From: an uncultured Campylobacter sp.
GTDB taxonomy: Bacteria > Campylobacterota > Campylobacteria > Campylobacterales > Campylobacteraceae
Direction of reading: 5' to 3'
DNA length: 5,195 bases
Assembly (NCBI GenBank): GCA_949294425.1
Contig: CASFHJ010000159.1
Location: forward strand, 1-5,195
Positions 1 to 5,195 of this stretch are shown here, in pieces. Made by a program: the position numbers and the translations under genes. Numbering within the stretch: position 1 is the stretch's first letter; every line of letters begins with the position of its first letter. A model generated the notes under the pieces. The model had not been told where the DNA came from. It saw only the letters and a list, made by a program, of their open reading frames with translations, and made no database searches.

Positions 1-30
1 AAGTATTTTACTTACTTTATACCTAGACTT

Positions 31-48
31 TGTTTTTTTTGTTAAAAT
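31..48 (+). promoter_or_regulatory. Probable sigma70-type promoter (T-tract plus extended -10)
   Basis: An eight-T run (33-40) leads into TG, one base, and then TAAAAT at 43-48, one mismatch from TATAAT. A T-rich stretch in place of a defined -35 box, followed by an extended -10, is the known pattern of Campylobacter vegetative promoters. Transcription would begin near 54-56 and leave a leader of roughly 20 bases before the ATG at 77. This is the best promoter candidate in the window and could serve the whole downstream gene string. It is a pattern match only; no start site is known. Confidence 0.6.
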
Positions 49-65
49 ACCGAAAAAATACATAA

Positions 66-71
66 AAGGAG
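66..71 (+). promoter_or_regulatory. Strong ribosome binding site (AAGGAG) for the start at 77
   Basis: AAGGAG lies five bases before ATG 77. It is the strongest Shine-Dalgarno in this part of the window and fixes 77 as the translation start of the first gene. The later possible starts in the other frame (TTG 133, ATG 157) have nothing comparable upstream. It is therefore the main evidence that the 77 frame and the 133-678 frame belong to one gene. Confidence 0.75.
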
Positions 72-76
72 CAAAA

Positions 77-678
77 ATGATTAGATCATTATATATTAGA
101 ATGCGTTTTATTCATATAATAGGTGCTTTGTCTTGCCTGTACATGTGTATTTTTTTATGGATAATATCTTAGGATCAATAATCCAATATATCTGCGTTAT
201 AGCTCTTATAATACATGATATAGATGAGAAAAAATGGGGTGTTGATATGACTAAAGCCATTGCTAAGGCTTTAGATAGCATGAGTTTAAATACAAACATA
301 AATGTAAATACCAAGTGGAGTGCTGAAAATGGTAAAATTTTACAACTTGTAGATAAATTTAAGTCTAAAATTCACTCCATAGTTTCTGGCATAAGTCAAA
401 GTGCAACTAAAGCTCATGGTGATGTTATGGGTTTAGATAAGATAAGTGAGCTTTTGATGTCTTCCTCTAAGGATATAAAAGATATTCTTGAGTCTACAAA
501 TTCCAAGGCAAAAAAGATAAAAAATCTCTTAGAAAGCTTTACAAATAGCATGCACAAAAGCGAGGCTACACAAGAGGAGTTAAGAACTGTTTCTTTGGAA
601 ATTAAATCCTTGATTTCAAAGTCCATAAAAGATAATTTTTTAAAGCTAGAAGATGAAGTGTCAGCATTTACAAAATAA
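77..678 (+). pseudogene. MCP-like two-helix membrane protein, frame broken at a T7 run
   Basis: The ATG at 77 has a strong Shine-Dalgarno, but its frame closes after 31 codons at TAG 170-172. The next frame stays open to TAA 676-678. Joining the two at the T run 150-156 gives a coherent protein of about 200 residues. It has a basic N-terminus (MIRSLYIRMR), a hydrophobic helix at about 11-27, a second at about 32-47, then HDIDEKKWGVDM (about 47-58) and a long polar, probably coiled-coil segment rich in Ser, Lys and Glu. The N-terminal pattern resembles, from memory, a group of Campylobacterota MCPs with a short membrane anchor and no periplasmic sensor. The conserved MCP tip that contacts CheA and CheW is absent. 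The C-terminus LEDEVSAFTK could be an MCP tail, so an internal deletion is possible. The sequence downstream belongs to another gene. It may be a decayed MCP, a phase-variable gene, or a functional gene read by slippage. Codon use matches its neighbours. MCP kinship is an inference. Confidence 0.6.
151..157 (+). other. T TTT TTA slippery heptamer at the frame break
   Basis: In the frame of ATG 77 the codons read ATT (149-151), TTT (152-154), TTA (155-157). Bases 151-157 therefore form T TTT TTA, which fits the X XXY YYZ rule for -1 ribosomal frameshifting and is the same heptamer as the HIV-1 gag-pol site. A -1 shift here enters exactly the frame that is open to 676-678. One extra T in the seven-T run (150-156), in DNA or by RNA polymerase slippage, has the same effect. 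Downstream I see only a weak four-pair stem (GGAT 172-175 with ATCC 181-184), so a strong stimulatory structure is not evident. The heptamer is seen; its function is not shown. Confidence 0.45.
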
Positions 679-1099
679 AATAATCTTAGCCCAAACAGAT
701 ACCACTGCAGGTTTTTTAAGCAAGGATTATAAGCTTATAAATAAGGCTAAAAATAGAAAGATAAGCACTCCTTGCTTACTAACATCTGCCTATCTTAGCG
801 AGATACAGAGCTTTTCTAGGCTACCAAATAAATTTAAAAATGACTTTAGAAAGGCTAAAAAAAAGAGCTTTATCTTAAAAAATGGCTTTTCTTTTAGGCT
901 TATAAATGATGAAAGACATAGTAAATTCTTAAAAAAATTTGGTTTTTTTTACTCAAGCTCTGCTAATAAGCATGGAGAAAAATTTGATGAAAACTGGGCT
1001 AGAAAAAAAGCTGATTTAGTTCTTGATGAGATTCTTAGTGAAAAAAGTGCCTCAAGTATTTTTAAGTTATCAAGGATAAAAAAAGTAAAACTTCGTTAA
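653..1099 (+). CDS. Short Sua5/YciO/YrdC-family protein
   Basis: A 148-residue protein related to the Sua5/YrdC (TsaC) fold. In that family, full-length members make threonylcarbamoyl-AMP from threonine, bicarbonate and ATP for the t6A modification of ANN-decoding tRNAs. Visible motifs are AQTDTTAGF (13-21), matching the N-terminal PTDTxxGL motif; a basic NRKISTPCLL stretch (34-43); SSSAN (101-105), matching the conserved S-x-N nucleotide-site motif; and an SSIFKLSR...LR end (134-148) that fits the family's last strand. Typical TsaC proteins have about 190 residues, so this is a compact version. Short homologues of this kind are familiar in Campylobacterota, and whether they make t6A is not clear. 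ATG 653 is the only standard start before the first motif. It lies inside the preceding gene (26-base overlap) with just a weak purine stretch (AGAAG) touching it, which suggests coupled translation. lpxB begins 28 bases after its stop. Confidence 0.8.
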   Translation: MKCQHLQNKIILAQTDTTAGFLSKDYKLINKAKNRKISTPCLLTSAYLSEIQSFSRLPNKFKNDFRKAKKKSFILKNGFSFRLINDERHSKFLKKFGFFYSSSANKHGEKFDENWARKKADLVLDEILSEKSASSIFKLSRIKKVKLR

Positions 1100-1117
1100 A
1101 ATACTTAAATTTTTTAT

Positions 1118-1121
1118 AGGA
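1118..1121 (+). promoter_or_regulatory. Ribosome binding site (AGGA) supporting the TTG start of lpxB
   Basis: AGGA lies six bases before TTG 1128. No ATG or GTG in this frame would give the family N-terminus [14 protein letters not shown], and the site spacing is normal, so the TTG start is well supported. Confidence 0.6.
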
Positions 1122-1127
1122 TAAAAC

Positions 1128-2216
1128 TTGAAAACATTTTTGGTAAGTGCCTTAGAACCATCGGCAAATTTGCATTTAAGAGAGCTTTTACTAGCTATAA
1201 GAGAACAAAATGAAAGCTTTGAGCTTGAGGGAATTTATGATGAGGCTTTGTGCGAGGAATTTAAGCTTAGAAAAAAGCCCCTTTACAGCTCACATGAATT
1301 TTCTGCCATGGGTTTTATAGAGGTTTTACCTCTCATATTTAAGGCAAAAAAAGCCATAAAAGAGCTTGTAAATTTGGCTTTAATTTCAGAAGCTAAAACT
1401 TTTTTGTGTATAGATTCTCCAGCCTTTAACATACCCTTAGCAAAGGCTTTAAATAAGGCAAAAGCAAGACAAAGAAAGATTTATTATATCCTGCCTCAGG
1501 TTTGGGCTTGTAAAAAAAAACGAATTCCTGTGATAGAAAAAAATTTCGACATACTTGCTTCTATACTTCCCTTTGATGATAAATTTTTTAGCAAAAGCAC
1601 TTATGTAGGACATCCTTTATTAGATGAGATAAAAAGCTTTAAAGAGGCAAATTTTATTAACAATTTTTCCTTAGATAAGCCCCAAAAAATCGCCTTTTTA
1701 CCCGGTTCAAGAAAGGGTGAAATACAAAGGCTAATGCCGTTTTTTAAAGAATTAGCAGCAAAATTTAGCGCCGAAAAAATCCTTGCTGTGCCAAAATTTA
1801 ATTTAAACAGACTTGAACTTTACGGAGATATAAGTGAATTTACTATAAGAGATGATGCGGTTTTTGCCCTAAATGAGGTTGATTTTGCCTTTATTTGCTC
1901 TGGAACAGCTACCTTGCAAGCAGCACTCATTGGAACTCCTTTTATCTTAGCTTATAAGGCTAAGAAGCTTGATTATCTAATAGCTAAATTCTTTGTTAAG
2001 CTAAAATATATAGGTCTTGCAAATATTATGCTAGATTTTGCTAAGGAGCAAAGCTTACACCCTGAGTTTATACAAGATGAGCTAACTTTAGAAAATCTTT
2101 ATGAGGCTTATAAAAATTATGATTATAAGGAATTTTTTGCTAAAGTTTCATTTTTAAAAGAATACTTAGCTTTTGGATCTGCTAAAAATTTAGCTAAAAT
2201 TCTTTTAAGAGATTAA
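1128..2216 (+). CDS. lpxB: Lipid-A-disaccharide synthase LpxB
   Basis: LpxB is a GT19-family glycosyltransferase at the inner face of the cytoplasmic membrane. It joins UDP-2,3-diacylglucosamine to lipid X (2,3-diacylglucosamine-1-phosphate) to form the beta-1,6 disaccharide core of lipid A. The 362-residue product has normal family length. Landmarks are the N-terminal [10 protein letters not shown] (7-16, equivalent to the GExSGD region), [10 protein letters not shown] (59-68), IDSPAFN (95-101), ILPQVWA (121-127), the GHP motif (161-163), LPGSRKGEI (191-199) and [10 protein letters not shown] (257-266) in the nucleotide-binding half. It is very close to C. jejuni LpxB as I remember it. The start is TTG 1128. 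One oddity: the family motif VWAW reads VWAC (Cys128, TGT), followed directly by nine A bases encoding three Lys. greA follows 16 bases after the stop, so the two are probably cotranscribed. The gene is intact from start to stop. Confidence 0.95.
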   Translation: MKTFLVSALEPSANLHLRELLLAIREQNESFELEGIYDEALCEEFKLRKKPLYSSHEFSAMGFIEVLPLIFKAKKAIKELVNLALISEAKTFLCIDSPAFNIPLAKALNKAKARQRKIYYILPQVWACKKKRIPVIEKNFDILASILPFDDKFFSKSTYVGHPLLDEIKSFKEANFINNFSLDKPQKIAFLPGSRKGEIQRLMPFFKELAAKFSAEKILAVPKFNLNRLELYGDISEFTIRDDAVFALNEVDFAFICSGTATLQAALIGTPFILAYKAKKLDYLIAKFFVKLKYIGLANIMLDFAKEQSLHPEFIQDELTLENLYEAYKNYDYKEFFAKVSFLKEYLAFGSAKNLAKILLRD

Positions 2217-2232
2217 AGTCAAAGGTTAAGAT

Positions 2233-2718
2233 ATGCAAAAAGAAGCTATGAGTAAATTTGGTTATGATAAGATAGTTGCTGAGTTAGAGGATCTAAAGAC
2301 GAATCAGCGTCCAAAGGTGGTCGAGGAAATCGATATAGCAAGAAGCCATGGGGATTTAAAAGAGAATGCAGAATACCACGCAGCCAGAGAAAAACAAGCC
2401 TTTATAGAGGCTAGGATAGCTGAGCTTAGCGACTTAATATCAAGGGCAAATGTTATAGATCCAAAAAGCTATGAGCATGATTTTGTAAAATTTGGCTCAA
2501 CTGTTTTAATAAATGATATAGATACAGATGAGGAAAAAACTTACACTATAGTAGGTGCTGTTGAAGCTGACTTAGACAAGGGCTATATATCTATAAATTC
2601 ACCACTTGCTAGGGCTATGTTAGGCAAGAAAGAAGGAGATGATTTTAAACTTCGTCTACCTCAAAAAGAAAGTGAGTTTGAAATTTTATCTATAAAATAT
2701 GAGGAATTAAAATTTTAA
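2233..2718 (+). CDS. greA: Transcript cleavage factor GreA
   Basis: GreA binds the RNA polymerase secondary channel and stimulates cleavage of backtracked RNA so that stalled complexes resume elongation. The 161-residue product has standard length. The N-terminal coiled-coil (about 8-80) carries the characteristic loop region [18 protein letters not shown], with the acidic residues Asp41 and Glu44 placed at its tip to coordinate catalytic Mg2+. The C-terminal FKBP-like domain (about 85-161) contains [18 protein letters not shown] and the family signature [17 protein letters not shown]. The start ATG 2233 has AAAGG seven bases upstream (2221-2225). A later in-frame Met (residue 6, MSKFGYDK) is possible, but the MQKE start agrees with the C. 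jejuni protein as I recall it. Its last codons hold the ribosome binding site and probable start of the next gene, so the two likely overlap by seven bases. Confidence 0.96.
   Translation: MQKEAMSKFGYDKIVAELEDLKTNQRPKVVEEIDIARSHGDLKENAEYHAAREKQAFIEARIAELSDLISRANVIDPKSYEHDFVKFGSTVLINDIDTDEEKTYTIVGAVEADLDKGYISINSPLARAMLGKKEGDDFKLRLPQKESEFEILSIKYEELKF
2701..2705 (+). promoter_or_regulatory. Ribosome binding site (GAGGA) inside the end of greA
   Basis: GAGGA at 2701-2705 lies six bases before ATT 2712 in the frame of the metallophosphoesterase. It directly follows a TGA stop in that frame (2700-2702), so translation of this gene must begin downstream of it. Between here and the D-x-H motif at 2748-2756 there is no ATG, GTG or TTG in frame. 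This site is the main reason for choosing ATT as the start. Confidence 0.5.
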
Positions 2719-3461
2719 GCTTAAAAGATGGAGCTATCATAGTAGCTGATGCCCATGAAAATGAAAAAAGAAAGGGCTTTTACAAGTTTTTAAAGGCTTT
2801 AAAAAATAAGGATTTAAAATGCTCTCAACTTATATTAATGGGAGATATTTTTGACTTACTTATTTATGAGATAAAGTCTACCCATCATTTTGCAAAGCCC
2901 TATATAAAGCTTTTAGAAGAGCTTGCTACTGAAATTGAGGTAATTTATTTAGAGGGCAATCATGATTTTAACTTAGCTAAATTTTTTAAAAAAGTTAAGG
3001 TCTTTCCCATACAAAAACAAGCACTTTTTTTATCTTCCAAAGAAAATATAAAAATCACTCAAAAAACCCTAGATAAAGAGCTTAAAAGCTTTGAATTTAA
3101 GGGTGTCAATGGACTTTATTTAGCACATGGAGATATATTTTTAAAGCCTATCTTATCTTTTTTTTTAAGAAGCCTTAGATCTCACTTTTTACTTTTATTT
3201 TTAAATTTATTAGATAGGCTTAGTAAAAATCATATAAGTAAGAAAATCAAAAAAAAGCAGCTAAGTAAGAATTTATTTTATGTTATAGATGATTTTTACG
3301 ATATGGCAAGGACTAGATATGCTAGGTATGAGTGTGATGAGTGTTTAGTTTTAGAGGGACATTATCATCAAAATTTTCTTTTAAATGAGGAGGGGAAATA
3401 TTATTTTAATTTGGATAGTTTTGCATATAAGGAAAGTTTTTTTGTAGTAGAATTGCCTTAA
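2712..3461 (+). CDS. Metallophosphoesterase, probable UDP-2,3-diacylglucosamine pyrophosphatase (LpxH-like)
   Basis: A calcineurin-like phosphoesterase of about 249 residues if started at ATT 2712. All metal-site motifs of the fold are present: D13-A-H15, G44-D45, G82-N-H-D85, H139-G-D141 and G216-H-Y-H219. Proteins of this type in Campylobacterota are usually annotated as UDP-2,3-diacylglucosamine hydrolases, which cut the pyrophosphate of UDP-2,3-diacylglucosamine to give lipid X and UMP. Lipid X is a substrate of LpxB, encoded one gene upstream, which fits. C. jejuni, as I recall, has the same neighbour order. A hydrophobic and basic stretch between the HGD and GHYH motifs (about residues 143-185) could form a membrane-facing cap, as in LpxH. 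No standard start codon precedes the D-x-H motif. ATG 2838 (internal Met43) would delete D13 and H15 and so probably activity, hence the ATT choice. A nine-T run occurs at 3158-3166. Fold assignment is firm, substrate is inferred, exact start uncertain. Confidence 0.75.
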   Translation: MLSLKDGAIIVADAHENEKRKGFYKFLKALKNKDLKCSQLILMGDIFDLLIYEIKSTHHFAKPYIKLLEELATEIEVIYLEGNHDFNLAKFFKKVKVFPIQKQALFLSSKENIKITQKTLDKELKSFEFKGVNGLYLAHGDIFLKPILSFFLRSLRSHFLLLFLNLLDRLSKNHISKKIKKKQLSKNLFYVIDDFYDMARTRYARYECDECLVLEGHYHQNFLLNEEGKYYFNLDSFAYKESFFVVELP

Positions 3462-3468
3462 AAGATGC

Positions 3469-3492
3469 AAATTTTTTAGTTTTTAAAAATTT
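3469..3492 (+). repeat. All-A/T inverted repeat before cheV
   Basis: AAATTTTT (3469-3476) and AAAAATTT (3485-3492) are perfect eight-base inverted copies around an eight-base loop, within the 43-base gap between the metallophosphoesterase and cheV. The stem has no G-C pair and no U run after it, so it is a poor intrinsic terminator. It could be a protein-binding site or simply a consequence of base composition. The cheV ribosome binding site (AAAGG) starts right after it. Confidence 0.3.
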
Positions 3493-3504
3493 AAAGGTGA
3501 AAAT

Positions 3505-4452
3505 ATGCTAGATAACAAAATCGTAAAAACTGGCTCAAATGAAATGGAGCTTGTTGATTTTCGTATATTTAGACAGGGTGAAGATGAGGTTTATGAGGGA
3601 ATTTATGGAGTAAATGTTTCCAAGGTTAAGGAGATAATAAAAATTCCTGCTTTGACTGAACTACCGGGTGTTCCTACTTACATAGAAGGTATCTTTGATC
3701 TTCGTGGAGTGGTTATACCTGTGGTAAATCTTGCTAAATGGATGCAAATCAAAGAGCCAGAAAGTGCTATGCTAAAGCCAAGAGTAATAATTACTGAATT
3801 TAGTAATGTTTTTATAGGTTTCATAGTGCATGAGGCAAAAAGAATTCGTCGCATAAGCTGGAAAGATATAGAACCGGCTGCTTTTTCAGGCGGACAAGGC
3901 TCACTTGATAAGAGCAAGATAACAGGGGTTACTCGCATAGAAAATGACGAGGTTTTACTCATACTTGACTTAGAAGGCATCATAGAAGAGCTTGGAATTT
4001 ACACTCCTAGAACAGAGATAGATTATGGTAGCTTGGAAAGACTAAGTGGCATAGCCTTAGCTGTAGATGATAGCACAACTGCTAGAAGAAGAGTTAAGGA
4101 GATGTTGCAAAAAATCGGCTTGAGTGTAGTTGAGGCAAGGGACGGACTAGAAGCTCTTAATAAATTAAATGAGATGTATGCAACTTATGGAAATGATATA
4201 TCCAAGCACTTAAAGATAATAGTAAGTGATGTTGAAATGCCTAAAATGGATGGTTTTCACTTCTCTAGCAAGGTCAAGGAAAATCCTGTCTTTAAAAGCA
4301 TTCCTTTGATTTTTAACTCCTCATTATCAAACGAATTTATGAGTGAAAAAGGTATACAAGAGTCAGGCGGAGAGGGATATTTGGTTAAATTTAACGCAAA
4401 TGAATTTTATAGCGAGATTATTAGAATAATCAAAGAACACGAGCAGAGGTAA
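3505..4452 (+). CDS. cheV: Chemotaxis scaffold/receiver protein CheV
   Basis: CheV is a cytoplasmic coupling protein: a CheW-like domain linking chemoreceptors to CheA, fused to a receiver domain phosphorylated by CheA, which adjusts or adapts signalling. The 315-residue product has normal length. The CheW-like part (about 15-165) includes YGVNVSKVKEI (34-44), PGVPTYIEGIFDLRG (54-68) and VIPVVNLAKW (70-79). The receiver part (about 182-312) has the acidic pair D188-D189, phosphoacceptor D242 in SDVEMPKMDG, S272 at the position of the conserved Thr/Ser, and K295 in YLVKF, so it should be phosphorylatable. The start ATG 3505 has AAAGGTGA upstream with good spacing. cheA begins six bases after the stop, indicating cotranscription and coupled translation. 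The protein closely matches C. jejuni CheV as I recall it. Nothing is broken. Confidence 0.95.
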   Translation: MLDNKIVKTGSNEMELVDFRIFRQGEDEVYEGIYGVNVSKVKEIIKIPALTELPGVPTYIEGIFDLRGVVIPVVNLAKWMQIKEPESAMLKPRVIITEFSNVFIGFIVHEAKRIRRISWKDIEPAAFSGGQGSLDKSKITGVTRIENDEVLLILDLEGIIEELGIYTPRTEIDYGSLERLSGIALAVDDSTTARRRVKEMLQKIGLSVVEARDGLEALNKLNEMYATYGNDISKHLKIIVSDVEMPKMDGFHFSSKVKENPVFKSIPLIFNSSLSNEFMSEKGIQESGGEGYLVKFNANEFYSEIIRIIKEHEQR

Positions 4453-4457
4453 GAGAT

Positions 4458-5195
4458 ATGGAAGATATGCAAGAAATACTTGAAGATTTTTTGGTCGAGG
4501 CTTTTGAGCTTGTTGATCAAATAGATCATGATTTAGTAGAGCTTGAAGCAAACCCAGAAGATTTGGAGCTTTTAAATAGTATTTTCCGTGTCGCTCACAC
4601 AGTTAAAGGATCTTCAAGCTTTTTGAATTTTGATATTTTAACTAGACTTACGCATCACATGGAGGACGTGCTTAACAAAGCTAGACATGGTGAGCTTAAG
4701 ATAACGCCTGATATAATGGACGTTGTCCTAGAGTCTATAGATAAGATGAAGACCTTGTTGAAGTGCATTAGAGACAATGGTAACGATACTAGCATAGGCA
4801 TGGACATAGATCCTATTTGTGCGAAATTGACAGAGATTTCTGAAAAAGGCAATGTTAGCTCTGCTAATTTGGAACCTAAAGAAAGCAAAAAAGAAGAAAG
4901 TCTTCCTCAAGTAGAGCCTGAAAATAAGGCAGAGGAAGTAGATGTAAATAGCCTAAGCGATGCTGAGATTGAAGCCGAAATAGAGAGGCTTTTAAAGGTT
5001 AGAAAAGCTGAAGATGAGGCTAGAAGACAGGCAAAGGCAGCTGCTTCACAAACACAGGTAAATGCACAAGCTGCTCCTAAGTCCACAGCAACAGCTAATA
5101 CCACCAAGCTTCCAGCCCAAGGCTCAGGCAATCCTGCTGCTATGGAGCAAACCATAAGAGTTGATGTAAAAAGGCTTGATCAGCTTATGAATTTA
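4458..5195 (+). CDS. cheA: Chemotaxis histidine kinase CheA (N-terminal part, cut by window end)
   Basis: CheA is the cytoplasmic kinase of the chemotaxis array; it autophosphorylates and passes phosphate to CheY and CheV receivers. 246 codons are present, open to the last base; the rest lies outside. The HPt (P1) domain spans about 1-105, with phospho-accepting H47 in FRVAHTVKGSSSF and the supporting H66/E69 in LTHHMED. Residues about 128-230 are a charged, Ala/Gln/Glu/Lys-rich linker with a likely helix around IEAEIERLLKVRKAEDEARR. I see no P2 (CheY-docking) fold there. From about 231 the sequence TIRVDVKRLDQLMNL marks the start of the P3 dimerisation domain. ATG 4458 is preceded by AGAGG (4445-4449) inside the cheV end, at good spacing. 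An alternative start at Met4 is less likely. Dimerisation, ATPase, CheW-like and any C-terminal receiver domain would follow downstream. Confidence 0.95.
   Translation, partial: MEDMQEILEDFLVEAFELVDQIDHDLVELEANPEDLELLNSIFRVAHTVKGSSSFLNFDILTRLTHHMEDVLNKARHGELKITPDIMDVVLESIDKMKTLLKCIRDNGNDTSIGMDIDPICAKLTEISEKGNVSSANLEPKESKKEESLPQVEPENKAEEVDVNSLSDAEIEAEIERLLKVRKAEDEARRQAKAAASQTQVNAQAAPKSTATANTTKLPAQGSGNPAAMEQTIRVDVKRLDQLMNL

Noticed and set aside
172..184. GGAT/ATCC hairpin as a frameshift stimulator
   Set aside because: Only four base pairs with a five-base loop, about 14 bases past the slippery site. It is too weak to count as evidence for programmed frameshifting.
133..678. A separate gene starting at TTG 133 or ATG 157
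   Set aside because: Neither start has a ribosome binding site, and starting there would lose the first membrane helix. The strong Shine-Dalgarno and promoter point to ATG 77, and the two frames meet at a homopolymer.
1100..1127. Separate promoter for lpxB in the short gap
   Set aside because: The TTTTTTATAGGAT stretch lacks a good -10 match, and any start site would leave almost no leader before TTG 1128.
2838..3461. Metallophosphoesterase starting at ATG 2838
   Set aside because: This would drop the D-A-H metal-binding motif encoded at 2748-2756, and the frame upstream of 2838 encodes a family-like N-terminus back to 2703.
3469..3492. Inverted repeat as a terminator before cheV
   Set aside because: The stem is entirely A/T and is followed by AAAGG rather than a U run. 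cheV also continues on the same strand with little space for a new promoter.
4655..5155. Minus-strand open frames across cheA
   Set aside because: They lie opposite a + strand frame with clear CheA domain motifs, show no family resemblance and lack convincing start signals, so they are shadows. The same applies to minus-strand frames opposite the first gene and cheV.
1..5195. CRISPR array, tRNA, rRNA, insertion sequence or attachment site
   Set aside because: No regularly spaced repeats, no cloverleaf or rRNA-like sequence, no transposase or integrase and no terminal inverted repeats were found by reading both strands.

Overview
The window is AT-rich, densely packed, and every gene I can support lies on the + strand. 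Codon use, A/T homopolymers, a T-tract extended -10 promoter and protein sequences very close to what I recall of Campylobacter jejuni LpxB, GreA and CheV point to a Campylobacter species (Campylobacterota). I cannot name the species.

Layout. Bases 1-76 hold a likely sigma70-type promoter and a strong Shine-Dalgarno. Bases 77-678 encode a small two-helix membrane protein that looks like a methyl-accepting chemotaxis protein (MCP) without its signalling tip; its reading frame is broken at a 7-T run that is also a T TTT TTA slippery heptamer. A short Sua5/YciO/YrdC-family gene (653-1099) overlaps its end by 26 bases. Then follow lpxB (1128-2216, TTG start), greA (2233-2718), a metallophosphoesterase probably serving the UDP-2,3-diacylglucosamine pyrophosphatase step (2712-3461), cheV (3505-4452) and the 5' part of cheA (4458 to the window end).

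How the genes fit together. The metallophosphoesterase and LpxB would carry out consecutive lipid A steps: UDP-2,3-diacylglucosamine to lipid X, then lipid X plus UDP-diacylglucosamine to the disaccharide. greA, a transcript cleavage factor, sits between them. cheV and cheA form the start of a chemotaxis signalling unit (scaffold/receiver plus histidine kinase). Gaps are short (-26 to +43 bases) and I see no convincing terminator, so one long transcript is plausible.

Most worth a second look: the frame break in the MCP-like gene (mutation, phase variation, transcriptional slippage or -1 ribosomal frameshifting), and the apparent ATT start of the metallophosphoesterase. The latter is the only way I can find to include its first metal-binding motif. 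I found no RNA genes, CRISPR arrays, insertion sequences or wholly new multi-gene system.
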